This document shows, one piece after another, positions 37,272 to 49,298 of a stretch of 64,000 nt of DNA; position 1 is the first letter of the stretch; every line of letters starts with the position of its first letter. Under the pieces are notes generated by a model that worked only from the letters and a program-made list of their open reading frames with translations, did no database searches and had not been told where the DNA came from. The translations under genes were made by a program, and so were the position numbers. Source of the stretch: Cryptomeria japonica (lineage: Eukaryota > Streptophyta > Pinopsida > Cupressales > Cupressaceae); the NCBI RefSeq assembly GCF_030272615.1, contig NC_081415.1, positions 509,613,373 through 509,677,372 on the forward strand, in the 5' to 3' direction.

Positions 37272-39310
37272 TACCATTAAAACATAAAATAGATATATTG
37301 AATATATTACACTGACCGAGTCAACTTAGTTCACTAATTAATATACATTATATGATTCGATTCTATGAGATAATTAATATGAATCGATTAATATATGAAT
37401 TGATTCTATGTAATGCTTAATATATATGAATTGGTTAATATATAAATCAGTTCTATGTTATGATTAAATATGAATTGACTCTTTGTTAAAACGTGTTAAC
37501 TTAGTCTTTTAGATGTGTTAATGCTTGACCGTTCTAAGTGGGGGGAGACCTGTTGGTTAGAGACATGCTGTTTGGAACAGGCATCATGTTAAGTATATGA
37601 GTTCGATATTTCCCTTCCATTAGATCATCGGTCTCAGCATAAGACAGAAGCATATAACATTCGGTCCCACATTCTACGAATCAGATTTGTCCAGCACCAA
37701 CAGCAGATCATGTCCTCTATTCTGCAGATTCTCTATCATCTCCTAGTCAGCATTACACAATCAACAATCAGTCTGAATTCCTCCTTTGCGCCGTGATTCT
37801 TCTGTTTACCAGCAGATCATCATTGATAGGGCAGATTGAACTCATAGTTTGAATTGTATTGATACTATCCTAAGAATCGAAACTAGTTCATTGGCAAATA
37901 ATTTTGTAAACATAATCTAATCTCCAAAATCAACAGGACATTCTAATTCTTCTTATACAAACCATAAACTTGGTCTGTAATAATACTTTGGAATGTCACA
38001 TCAGACCCCCTTCATGATGGGTAATTGGAATCTATATCAGAATTCATAATAGACTTCTCTGGGAACAGTATTTACATCAGACTTTATTACATAAGGAAGG
38101 TTATATATTACTGTCGATTACAACTTATTATTAAAGAAAACGATTAATTACGATCGTGATATCAGGGAAGCACTGATACATCTTGATTGGCTTAATAAGC
38201 TACACCACTGCCGATCATCATCAATATTCTTAAAGATAGTATGAAGTATGGGATCAGGAGATACGATATTGATACGTAGTCTTCATATCTGGCAATACGA
38301 TCAATTACATGGAGTTCAATCACATGTGACGAGTTAACAAGAAGCGGGCGTCCAAGATACCACTTACGGAAGGATACATAATAATATGAGAATATATAAT
38401 AGTCCAGAGATATTCCAATCATATGATCAAGAAATGCGATGGGATGAGATCAACCATAATGTGGATTAAGGCATATATCTTTGCCAACCAGTAATCATAA
38501 TCCAAGGAGAATCCGATAATATTTATGCCATCGAACCATTAAGTATTTATCATCAATTCCCATCTAATGATGATATCGATCATGGTTAAGGAAGAACCAA
38601 ACCAATCACATTAACTAATAACAATAATCGATTAGTTTAATGAAGAGATTCGATTATGATAAACAAACCTCAATAATTGAATAGACACCACCAATTGATT
38701 GTATCCATATATATGGGCAATCACTTCATTACCAAGAGGGGGGGATTTGGTTCTGTATATGGTTTTCTGTTCTAGTTGGAAGAGCTCTTAGCGAGCAAGG
38801 CCGAAGGCCCAAAAATTGTGTGCATGTAACTGAGCAGTATTCACATCCAAAACAGCACCATAAACTTTGCATGACATCGTTGCCAGATCTGAAACACCAA
38901 TCAATTGATTGTTGCATGCTATTATTTCCAAACCAGACATAGCCATCCATATTGCCATAGGCAATATTGATTTCTATCTCTTTGCATATATATATATATA
39001 TATATACTGTCATATCTGAAACAGCAAGTAATTATTACAGATAGTGTAAATAATTATCAATCTTCTCAAGGTATTATTAATCATAACAACCACAGAGAGC
39101 AAGTGAAGTAATTATTATCATTTATCACATAAATATAGTCATCTATTCAATTGCGCAAATTTATTGTTGAAATCAGACACTATAATTCTAAGAATTGAAA
39201 GTAATTGTCCCAATTGTCTTATAAGGGACATTACAAGTGGTATGAAAACTTCACATTTTGTGGTTAAATCACATTGTTCCTAAAATGGGACATTACATTG
39301 ACGCTCTAGC
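37272..39310. other. AT-rich sequence with two LTR-end-like sites
   Basis: No gene was seen. GGGACATTACA occurs at 39225-39235, followed by AGTGGTATGAAAAC, which resembles a decayed primer-binding site, and again at 39291-39301. The interior shares the style of the TGTAATG-type LTRs, but no left end was found. An (AT)n tract lies at about 38988-39006. Confidence 0.35.
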
Positions 39311-39419
39311 TCTTCCTGTTGTCGTTGATTTTGCAAGCAATCAATTTTGACTTCAGTTAATCATTTTGAAAAACTAAATAAATTAATTAAACAAAATATT
39401 AAATTTAACTTTTAAATGT

Positions 39420-40690
39420 CCCTTGTTGAAGCAAACTCGGCCCTTAAGGTGAAAATACAAACACCTTTCAAAAATTTGGCTTATTAAGCCAAAATGCAAG
39501 AATTTTAAACGCCTATGTGAATGTCAAAATCAAGTCTTTTAGGCAAAGTGTGCGATTCTAAATTTGTGCAAAATTCGGCCTTTTGGTTACAAATGAGAGA
39601 ACTCTATCTTAAAAAGTAATATGTAACGCCGAAATTCACCAATGAGTGTGATTTGCCTTGGGAGATTTTGAACGCCCCTTTGCGTTAATACCAAAATTCG
39701 GCCATTTGATTTTTGGTTTTTTTCTTTTGAATTTTCGGCTAAATGACGTCCTTGCGCGATTTTGAAGCTTCTTTGGTTTTTCGGCCTAAGAAACATGTTG
39801 AAGCATTTACCTTTTGGGCGAACTTTAGTCTACTTTTTTGGCCTAAAAAACATGTTGAAGCGTTTACCTTTTGGGCGAACTTTAGTCTACTTTTTCGGCT
39901 CAAGAAACCTAATCACGTGATTCTCACTTTTTGTGATTTTCGGCCTTTTGGGGTTCAATAGCGTGATTATGAATCCTTTCCATTTTCGGCTCAATGAGCC
40001 TTAATGCGTGATTTTTAGGCTCTTGACCTTTTCGGTCTTTAAGGTCATTTTGCATGAACTTAACTCTTTTTGACCTTTTCGGCTCATGAGGTTAGAATGT
40101 GCGATTCTTACCTTTTTAATGATTTTCGGCCTTTTGGGCGATTTTTTCAGCGAATGAAGGAGGGCATATTTTTTAGCTTTGAGCTCCTCTCATTTCTTTG
40201 TGAAACTTGGCAATTTTGGTGAAAGCGTGCGACTTTGTTTTGCTTCTCGCAAAACGTGAGGAAAGGCCAAATTTAGGCTCTCAAATGCCAAAGTCGTTTT
40301 AGTGAAACTCGACACTCTCAGAAGAAATGCGCGATTTTGATTTGCTTCGTCATTTGCTTATTAGAAATTTGGGCTTCTGAAGGGATTTGTGCGATTTTAT
40401 CTTAAGTGCCCTTGGACGCCTTGACAGATGAAACTCGTGTGATATGAAGATGGGTTGCAGAGGATTTGGGAGGTCGGAGAAATGCGTGAGTTCCCTTTAC
40501 TCGACCTTTGCTTGATATGGGAGAAACTCGGGGATTTCAACAGAAATGCATGAATTTGATTCTCAATTGCCAGATTTACTTTCTGCCCTTCGTAGTGGAA
40601 TTTCGGCTCTTTAACTTGAAATGCAAGATTTTTGTGTTTTACATTGCTTCAGTCACGTGCCTTTCTCTTTATCTGGCAGACTTCAAAATT
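39420..40690 (+). repeat. Degenerate array with TTCGGCC and GCGATTTT cores
   Basis: Words such as TTTTCGGC(C/T), TTTTGGGC and (T/G)GCG(T/A)GATTTT recur roughly every 40-70 bp for about 1.2 kb between unrelated spacers. One piece is an evident local duplication (39784-39896). No reading frame is kept over more than one or two units. Confidence 0.6.
39784..39896 (+). repeat. 56-bp tandem duplication
   Basis: AAACATGTTGAAGC(A/G)TTTACC through GAACTTTAGTCTACTTTTT occurs twice, almost unchanged. Confidence 0.92.
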
Positions 40691-40770
40691 CACGGGGGTC
40701 CCCTGTGAAGCAGGGCGGGTGTGCATAACGCACAACACATTGATGGCTGCAAATATATATATATATATAT

Positions 40771-40844
40771 ATGTAAAGTCTCGTATCTTTTAAGGAGAAT
40801 AATATATATATATTATTCTCCTTAAAAGATACGAGACTTTACAT
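40771..40844. repeat. 74-bp perfect palindrome
   Basis: ATGTAAAGTCTCGTATCTTT at 40771 is matched base for base by its reverse complement ending at 40844. The 37-bp arms meet at 40807/40808 in an AT core without a spacer. A 20-bp (AT)n run lies just to the left. Confidence 0.95.
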
Positions 40845-41934
40845 AGATTGCATACCCAAAAATGATGACTAACAACTGCTGGTGCACAGTGTTGCGGAAA
40901 AGCAACCCCAAGTCTGATCAAAACCTTTCAAATCTGCAATTAATGGTGTTGCTGTTGGTGCTGATTCCTTCTCCCAAGCCTAGCGAACCCCTTTCAACTT
41001 TCTATTGATTTTTTGCAGCTCTTAACCCCAAATCGAACCTCCTTGGAAATTGCGCCTCACAGCGGGCTGGAGCTAATTTGCAGCTGTCAAACCTGAACTC
41101 CCTGACTGGCAATGAATATTAATTCTCTGCTGATTCACCTCTTCACTAAACTAATTCAAAACTGATTGGAAATTCTGAAAATATCGCCTTCAATATACAC
41201 AATATTGACTTCTGGATGAAGCCAACTCTCACTGGCTGTCCTCAACTGATATTTCACAATCTCAGGCAGATGCAACACTGAAAGATGAACATCCTCCAAT
41301 GTCCAATCAAGCTAAAACTCAGAAACCCTCATCTCTGTGCTCTCTAGGAAGAAAAATTATCAAATGCCAAAGAATCCCAAGTTCGAACTTCAATGCCAAA
41401 TAAATACTCTTTCAAGAAAGTTCAATTTCCTTCATAAAACACATTAAATAATAAATACTCTTAAAAATATTATATCTTTCACTTAATTTAATAATTGGCC
41501 CCAACTTAGGAAAATGTGCGTATGAATTAATTATATAATTTGGCCCCCTCTTTATGACAATTAGACCCTCAACTTAAGTGAAGTTATAAAGTTAATTTAT
41601 AACTTTATAATAAGCCATTGAATGATTTATTATTAATTTTGGCCACAAAAATATTAATAACTCCCTAAATACTCAACATTTTTATATGCCATCTGGAACA
41701 AGAGTCTCTCCTATTATTTCCCCACGTTCAAAAAATAGAAAGGGTCCTTCTCTATTCCTTCTGACTTACTATAAATAGTAAGTATAGTAAATAAAGTCCA
41801 AATGATGTCGAACGAAGCCCAAATCTACAAATCTCTAGATGTTGGAGATGATACAACCCTGAGAAGACCCTCTAACCGTCCTCATTAGCCTACGAGGGCC
41901 ATATAATAGGCTAATCCTCTGCTGTCACTGACTG

Positions 41935-43670
41935 TCATGGATAAGGGGACATTACAGTCCGCCCTCCCTGAAATTGCTTGTCGTCAAGCAATCTCAACTC
42001 AGGATGTTGCAAGATATTATGTCTCTCCCACGTAGCATCCTCAACCGGCAAATCCTTCCACTTAACCAGATATTCCCTGATGACCCTGTTTCTCAATCTA
42101 TGCTCCCTGGAATCAAGGATAGTCTCTGGTACTTCTATCAACTTCCCGTCATCATCAAGAGAAGGTAATATTGTGGAAGGAACAACATGGTGTCCTATCA
42201 CCTTTTTAAGGCGTGACACATGGAAAACATTATGCACCTTTGCATTTGCCGGTAGCTCTAGCTCATAGGCCACCTTTCTAACGCGTCTAACAATCCTGAA
42301 TGGCCCATAATAACGCGGCTTAAGCTTCTCTGCACTACTCTTCTTAAGAGCAGACTGCCTATATGGCTGTAGCATCAAGTACACCTTATCACCTACATCA
42401 AATGACCGCTCAACTCTCTTCTGATTAGCATATTGTTTTTGCTGGTTCTGTGCCTTCTATATACTTTCCTTCAGTGATCTCATAATGTCCCAACTCTCCT
42501 GAAGAAGATCCCTAGGACTTGGCACTCTACTGTCGCTCAACATTAAATCCAGAAAGTTGGGTGCATCATACTCATATAAAGCCATGAATGGTGTCATCTG
42601 GATGGACATGTGATAAGTAGTATTATAACAGTACTCACATAGATGCAACCACTTTACCCATGCCCGGTATTGTCCGGCTATATAATTCCGGAGGTAACCT
42701 TCCCACCCATTTGCTCACACACTCCGTCTGACCATCAGTTTGTGTGTGGTAGCTCGTACTAGGGGTGAGCTCGGTACTACTAAGTCTGAACAACTCCTGC
42801 CAAAAACTACTTATAAATTTGCTGTCCTTGTCACTAACTATAGTCCGAGGTAACCCATGAAGTCTGAAAACCTCCCGAAAGAAAAGATCTGCAACTTGAA
42901 CTACGAAATAGGTAGCCGAGATCGAAAAGAAATGGGCAAACTTCGTAAGCCGATCAACAACCACGTATATACAATCTCTGCTGTGAACTCTAGGCAATCC
43001 AATAATGAAGTCCATCGATAAGCATTCCCACTTCCTATCAGGAATGGGAAGTGGCTGGAGTAGTCCTGCTGGATAGGTATGTTCTTGCTTGTTCTTTTGA
43101 CAAACATGACACTCTGACATATTGAAGAACATCGGATTTGAGCCCCTTCCAGGTTAAACGGTCCCTGATCTGCCTATATGTCCTATAATAACCTGGATGT
43201 CCTGCCATGGGAGAATCGTGCAAGGCCCTCAGAATCCTGTTCTTCATTTCTAATCCGGGTACTAAAAATACCCTTCCTTTGTAAATGATGAGATCATTTA
43301 CAATGGAGCACCTACTGTCCTGCACTGTACCATCCATGATGCTAGAAGCTCATGAGTCCTTAGCATACTCTGCTGAAATCAAATGCCTCCAATCCTCCAT
43401 AATCTTAATCATAGCACTCAAATGTGCCCTGCGAGACAATGCATAAGCAACGATATTATTCTTCCCTTTGACATAAGTGATGTCAAAGTCATACACCTGC
43501 AACTTACTAACCCACTTCTGATGGCGATCATTCATATCACGCCGACCAAGGAAATGTTTCAAGATATTGTGGTCCGTTTTGATGCTGAATTTGGAGCCCA
43601 CCAAGTACTGCCTGAACTTGGCGAATGCGTGCATTATGGCCAACATCTCCTTGTGTAGTGCATTGCCTTG
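41935..43670 (-). pseudogene. Chromovirus (Ty3/gypsy) pol fragment: RNase H, integrase, chromodomain
   Basis: Read on the minus strand from 43670. The RNase H part has HKEMLAIMHAFAKFRQYLVG and TDHNILKHFL. The integrase zinc-binding region (HDSPMAGHPGYYRTY, CHVCQKNK) and core (MDFIIGLPRVHSRD, VSDKDSKFISSFWQELF, YHTQTDGQTE) follow. The C-terminal chromodomain includes VIREYLVKWKDLPVEDATWE. The frame is broken by TGA at 43350, a frameshift near 43115, another near 42690 and TAG at 42457. Protease and reverse transcriptase are missing because the left part of pol stops abruptly at about 43670 against an hAT fragment. The chromodomain places it among plant chromoviruses. Confidence 0.92.
41941..41968 (-). 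other. Polypurine tract and start of the 3' LTR of the chromovirus
   Basis: On the minus strand GGGAGGGCGGAC is followed directly by TGTAATGTCCCC at 41956. The pol stop codon at 41935-41937 lies 22 bases inside this LTR. The far LTR end to the left was not identified. Confidence 0.65.
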
Positions 43671-43671
43671 T

Positions 43672-44229
43672 CCTATCTTATTTGTAGGTTCTTGGTGGGA
43701 AGATTTTGGTGGAAATACCCAAAATTTGCAAAGGCTAGCTCTTGAAATTTTGTCCCAATCTTGTAGTGCTTCTGGCTGTGAGCGCAATTGGAGTTTGTTT
43801 GATGCCATTCACACAAAGAAGTGTAATAAGTTGACTCAAAAACGCCTCAATGATCTTGTATTTGTGCAATATAACCTTTGACTTCGCACAAGAAAGGTGC
43901 AGGACCAACTAGATGAACTCATTGATTTGGATGACATTGATCCCTACAGTGATTGGACCGTGCAAGATGATGATCATGATGCCTCCTTATTTACAGAGGA
44001 TGAGATTGTTGATTTTGAGAGGCAAGCTATGGAGTATTTGGCTGCAACAAAAGCAGAGGAGATTGGATTGAATGATATTGATATGGTAGAGGAGGAGCCA
44101 CTACCACCTACTGGCATGGTGGAGCCACAGGCACAGTCTTCTACACCTAGCAAGGAGCCAGATTCGAGTGCGAGGACCATACCTTCTACCTCCCATTATT
44201 TCTCTAGGGCGGGGAAGAGGAAGATGTAA
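43672..44229 (+). pseudogene. hAT transposase C-terminal fragment (dimerisation domain)
   Basis: The frame reads WWEDFGGNTQNLQRLALEIL, SASGCERNWSLFDAIHTKK and LTQKRLNDLVFVQYNL, the conserved hAT C-terminal dimerisation domain. A TGA at 43879-43881 lies where CGA (Arg) is usual in NLRLR. The frame continues through an acidic tail (DDIDPYSDWTVQDDDHD) to the stop at 44227-44229. The N-terminal BED finger and catalytic part are absent. TTATTTGTAG|GTTC just upstream looks like an intron acceptor. The left border abuts chromovirus RNase H on the other strand. Confidence 0.85.
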
Positions 44230-45209
44230 AAACTTATAATGTCTAAGTTATCTAGATATGAAATTTTTAATGATGATTTTCCAATACAATCATCATAAAT
44301 TCATAATAGTTATTAGTTAGTATCTAGCTTTTGCATCTAATTCTACTATCTGACTCCATATGATGATGCCATTTTGTGATCCATGTATTAAATGATCAAA
44401 TTTGATAGAAAACACTTACTTTTTTTGGGCTGCTTTAATAAATTTTTTAATTGAATTTGGCAAAAAAAAAAAAAGTGTTTCTATAAGAAATTTTAGTACT
44501 TTTTAATTTGCCAAGTTTTTGCGGAGTCAAAAAAATTGGGCTTGCCGAGTACTCTCCGATTCCGAGTGTGCGATCTATGATTCAACTGTCTCCCTTATTC
44601 ATATATTTTAATCTTTTATTCAAAAATATATGTATTGCTTCTAATTAGTGCGAGAAATTGAGTATAGCTTAACCCAAAAGGGAAAAATTAAGAAGATAAT
44701 CAATCACACCTTTGATCTAATGCAAAAAATCTCCTACTTAATTGAGACATTTCAAGTATGCCTAAAATGGTAAAAAATAAGAAAACTAATCATAAATTAC
44801 AAACTTTTGTTGGGATTAAGAGGCCCATGATGATACACTTCTAAGATTGCCAGAGGAGTAAACTATCATCTCCATTCAAGTTCTTTTGTTGATTTTCAAT
44901 ACAACCATCTCCCCTAGCTAATACTTATGAGTTGTGATCCTCTATTTGAAGGATCTTTGAGGTCTTTATGTAAATGTGGTGCTCAATTGAATAAGAGTGC
45001 TTTGGGTCTTTCCCAACCTGTTGTGTCTAAGATCCAGAAAATGTTCGCCATAAGATCCAGAAAATGCTCGCCAATCTTTGTTTGAATGGATCTTCTTGAT
45101 TCATCGTTATATGTTCACATGGAAGGAGTGTAGTGGATTTCACTATTGTGTTCGAGGCTGAAGTGATTTGTCAATTCGATACTTTGCTAGTTTTATCGGA
45201 TTTAGATTG
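44230..45209. other. Non-coding sequence after the hAT fragment
   Basis: AT-rich; GCCAAGTTTTTGCGGAGTC and GCCGAGTACTC near 44510-44560 resemble words near other hAT-like remnants. No terminal inverted repeat was defined. Confidence 0.35.
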
Positions 45210-46087
45210 TGTTGGTGTACGTTTTATCATCTACGAAACATTAGAATAAGATACCCAAAGGTATTCTATCCTCCTCTGAAAAATGACTACTGATTCCAAG
45301 GTCTATATGTGCGAACAAGCGACTTTAGTAGGATAGCTACTTGGGTAGTGTATGCTGAAAATCTCAAGGGGGGCTTACGTTTACGAATGTCTTTCAAGCT
45401 TCTGGACTTAGATAGATTTATCAATTTCAGGTCTCTCTCTTTTTGGATTTTCCGGGATTTAGACTTTCAAAAAGGAGAAAACGGGATAAGGTTAAGAAAG
45501 CTGATCTAAACCTATGAATTCTGGAGATGGTATTAACTAGGTGTTCTCGAGAAACCGCACTTTGCTTTGCCACCCTAAGGACAACTACACAGAGTAGGTG
45601 CAATCTTCAATGGGTTGTGCTTATAATCGAAGTTCTGGCATACATAGGGGATAGGCTCATACTAACTTTGCATAGTGAAATGAAAATCATCCATTCATCA
45701 AAAGTATGAGCAAAGATACACCGTTAATTAATACTTATCAAATCCTTCATTCAACTCTAACAACTTTGAAAGCAAATCTAAACTAACTTCTAATTAATGT
45801 GTTGAGGAAATTGAAACCGTGCCAATCACTCAAATAACAGAGGTTACAAAGCCTTAAGAGAAAGCGCACATGCAATCTAGTATTTGAAAAATGACCTTCA
45901 CGCAACAATATATCAAAAACCTCACACTCTCCAAATGAGAGGAGGTAGCCTTATATAGTTTTTCATAAAATAATGAACGACCGAGATCAAATATTGATCA
46001 AGGGCCTAGATTGAAAGCTACAAACCTTAATCAGGGTTTCTCAAAACTCTATCAGTTTAGGCAAATAAAAGAGTGACATGTGGAACA
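45210..46087 (-). mobile_element. LTR-like module at the 3' side of copy C
   Basis: This is the reverse-complement counterpart of 2785-3653, with strong similarity over most of its length. On the minus strand it starts near TGTTCCACATGTCAC, has TATATAAGGCTACC (about 45950), GTAAGCCCCCTTGAG (about 45365) and ends GTACACCAACA at 45210. The outer flanks show no clear target duplication. Confidence 0.6.
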
Positions 46088-46090
46088 ACT

Positions 46091-49000
46091 ACTATTATCA
46101 CTGAGGTGAGTGTCTAGTTTCCCTTTTTGCAGATTCAATGTATCTAGACACAATGAGTCGAACCTCTTCCATAGTGACACTTGGCAAGTTACTAATCTGG
46201 AAGTCGACGACATCCACATCATCAGTACACGTGGCGAGGATGCACTCCCACTCAACTGCCTAGGCAAGAAAGTTTTCGTCAATGAGGAGAAAACTCGCAA
46301 TTCTTGAGAGATCCCTTTTATCAATCATCCCCGAGACTTTGAAAAAGCTCGACCGAATTCTGGCTCCTAGGTTCTCTGCCAACAGGTGTTTTTCTCGCAT
46401 GCCCTCTCTTTGCCAAATTTCTGATGCCACATGGAACACTTTAATTAAAATTTCTCTAACATTCTTCTCAATCTGAAAACACTTATTCTCACATTTCTTC
46501 AGTTTTTCAATCTTGGTGACCAAAGCTCAATACCAAGTGTTAAAATCATACTTATCCCCAGCCTGGACAACACTTGCATCTATCAAGTCTTGCTTTGACA
46601 GACCTCGAATAATCCTCAATTGTGGAAGTATTTCATCTTGGATTTCTTCAATATCCTCCCAATTCGCATCCAAGTCCGGAATTTTGCTGACTAATGAAGA
46701 AGCCGACTTATGTGCTGATACCAAATTTTCCACAAGTATATCAGCCCATATCGAAGCATCTGAGGTCCATTCCTTAACTTGCCCAAATGTGCCCTTCATG
46801 GCCTCATAATCTTTCATCGACTCCTGCGGAAGAGGCTGCAGAGGGGAAACCGGTATCTCATGATTAAGTGGCTTAGTTAGATGGAGAACATATTTTCTCC
46901 ATTGCTGATTCTCTTCCTCAACCTTAATTCTTTTCTCCTTTTCCTTGGCTAGTCTTGCTTTGAGGGCATTGCAAGAATCATCAAAATATTGGATCTCTTG
47001 AGCTTGAGTAGGCTTACCCAACTCTATTGTAGTGATCTTATAATCTTCTGGAGCAACATCACTCTGGGTCTTTCCTTCCTCCGGTTCAGCTATTTGAACC
47101 ATTCTGAACCCTGCACTATCCCTCTGAATCAAAGAGTATTTTCTAGCTGGCTTAGGTGGTTTAATCACAACTGGTTCTTTCACCTTCGCCAAAAATGTTG
47201 TAGTATTCTCTTCTGAGTGGGTCTCATTAGGAACGTTAGCCCTTATCCTTTCTGTCAAGCAATCAGGAATGGTTGATTGCTCCTCAGTATTTTTATCAAA
47301 TCCACCATCTATTTCTCTAGGCCCAATAACTATACCATCAAGAAAAACTGTTGGAGGCTCAACTTGTTCCTTGGCTGGATTTTGGATGCCTTCTCTCATT
47401 ATCTCTTCAACCGAAGGAGAAGGCACTCTTACTTCATTATCCTCCATATCTGTGTCCATCTTCTGTTCCTCAATAGTATTCTGGTTAGGCACAACAGATG
47501 CAGCACTCAAGGTCGAATGATCTTCATTTGATTCACGTCTTTCCCCGACGATTTTCTTTCCCTTGGCCTTTCTAGAATTTCTAGCAAGTTCCTTTCTCTT
47601 CCGGGACCCAACACTTTCTGGATTCCGATCATTGCCTGAAGAGATACCATGGTTGGAAGACATAGAGTCATCCATTCTAATCAAATCATAAGTGAAGGCA
47701 ACACCTTTGGAATTTAGCTGCTTTGTCTTCTCGGATGTCCACCACTTAGAGTATTCAACCACTGTCTTCATAAGGTCTGCCAAATCCAATTTTTCCTTGT
47801 CTGCCCAATCACTCAAGGCAAGTGGCTCATTTCTTATCTTCTCGAAACCCGGTTGTTCAAGTTTAGGATTGTCTTCCACTTGATTAGTGACCCTGAATGC
47901 TTCTGTTGCTCTTACCATGCCTAGGGGAATTCTTGACCAGAATCTTCTTCTGATTTCGAAACTATCGACTGCATTAGCCCAAGAATCTTCTAAATCAGTT
48001 CCGTGTTCAAATACAATTCCTTCTACCCTTTTCATCTTATGGAACGGATCAAAGCTCCTTCTTGCCTTGTATAGGTAGAAGGGGTACCATGCCAGCTACT
48101 TTTCAGTAGTGGCAGCAACTTGTGTTGATGGACACGTCTCCAATCCATTTCCAATAGTGAGAGAAGATGCTCCTTCCTTCTTCTGCTTCTCTCTCTGAAC
48201 CGCCATGAAGCTCTCCAGTTGCCTCACAACTTCTAGCAACACAACTTGGTTGGTGGGATAAATTGGGAGCTTTTAGGGAGATCCAGAAAATCCTTGAATT
48301 CTGATATAGGTGAATTTTGGGTATTGGATATACCAATACCCGAATTTGCTTATGAGGTCTTTTGACTCTTGAGAGTCTCTGATGTAATCCACCCTGCAGT
48401 GTTCGTGTGATATGCATCAAAAATGCATCATTCACCTTCTTGACATATTTTTTTTTGCCATATGTAGCTGGGGGTAACAATCGTAAACAGGAAACTGATT
48501 CTCCTTGTTTCCCACCTCTCCACTGTAGGTAAGGCCTCTATATCTATAAGTTCCAGCAAGGGAATAGAACAAATATGAACTCATGTAGAAGATTTTATCT
48601 CCCTCCAATTTTTTCAGCTGGCTGTCCAAGTTGTTGCTTATTATCTGAGCCCAGTCAATCATCTTGACTCCATTCATTATCTCATTAATGAAGGAATACA
48701 TCCAAGGCTCAAATGGAGCGCCTTGGGGATTACCCATTATTCGGTTCAAAAGGACAATCATGTCTCCAATATCTTCTTTAAAATATGCCCTCACCAAGTT
48801 CTTCATTGATAGCTTAAAGGCCCCCTTTGTTGGTTTATCTAGCCATGAATGATTGATGGTGGCCTCGTACTCCTCCATGTGGTCTTGATACATTTGATTG
48901 GCCTCATCCTTGGTCACATATACAACATTATTATATTCTGGGATTCTTAATGCCTCGCTTACGGCTACATCAGTGATATTAGCCAACACTTTTCCGTCTA

Positions 49001-49298
49001 GTGCTACAACATCTTTACTGTCAGGGTTATAGTGCCTAGCACACTCAACTACCAACTCCGTGCACTGTATAGTAAGGAGAAAGCCAACAACATGTACGAT
49101 GCCACTCTTCATCATCTTACGCGTGGTCACGGTAGGCACGAGGTTGTCTAAGCCAAACATCCTTTTCTTAAACTCCCTCAGATTGATATGTCCAAGGTTG
49201 GTATCACTGATATTCTTCCACTTCAAGTTCATCCTTGATTCAGGAGGAGCATCCTTGTCTACTTGAAACTTGATCGCGACTGAAATCTGCGAAAACAT
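46091..49298 (-). pseudogene. Copy C of the uncharacterised repeated coding family (most complete)
   Basis: On the minus strand the N-terminal part (48432-49298, 288 residues, MFSQISVAIKFQVDKDAPPE) is a mixed helical region with no domain I recognise. A frameshift near a T-run at about 48450, more frame changes, and a TAG at 48096-48098 separate it from a long open part of 502 codons at 46527-48035. That part holds a basic Ser-rich stretch (SRKRKELARNSRKAKGKK), an acidic region, KYSLIQRDSAGFRMVQIAEP and a coiled coil (ALKARLAKEKEKRIKVEEEN). It ends at TGA 46527; homology continues to about 46091 through TAG 46260-46262, a Gln in copy A. No gag, protease, RT or integrase motif is visible. Function is unknown. 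Confidence 0.7.
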
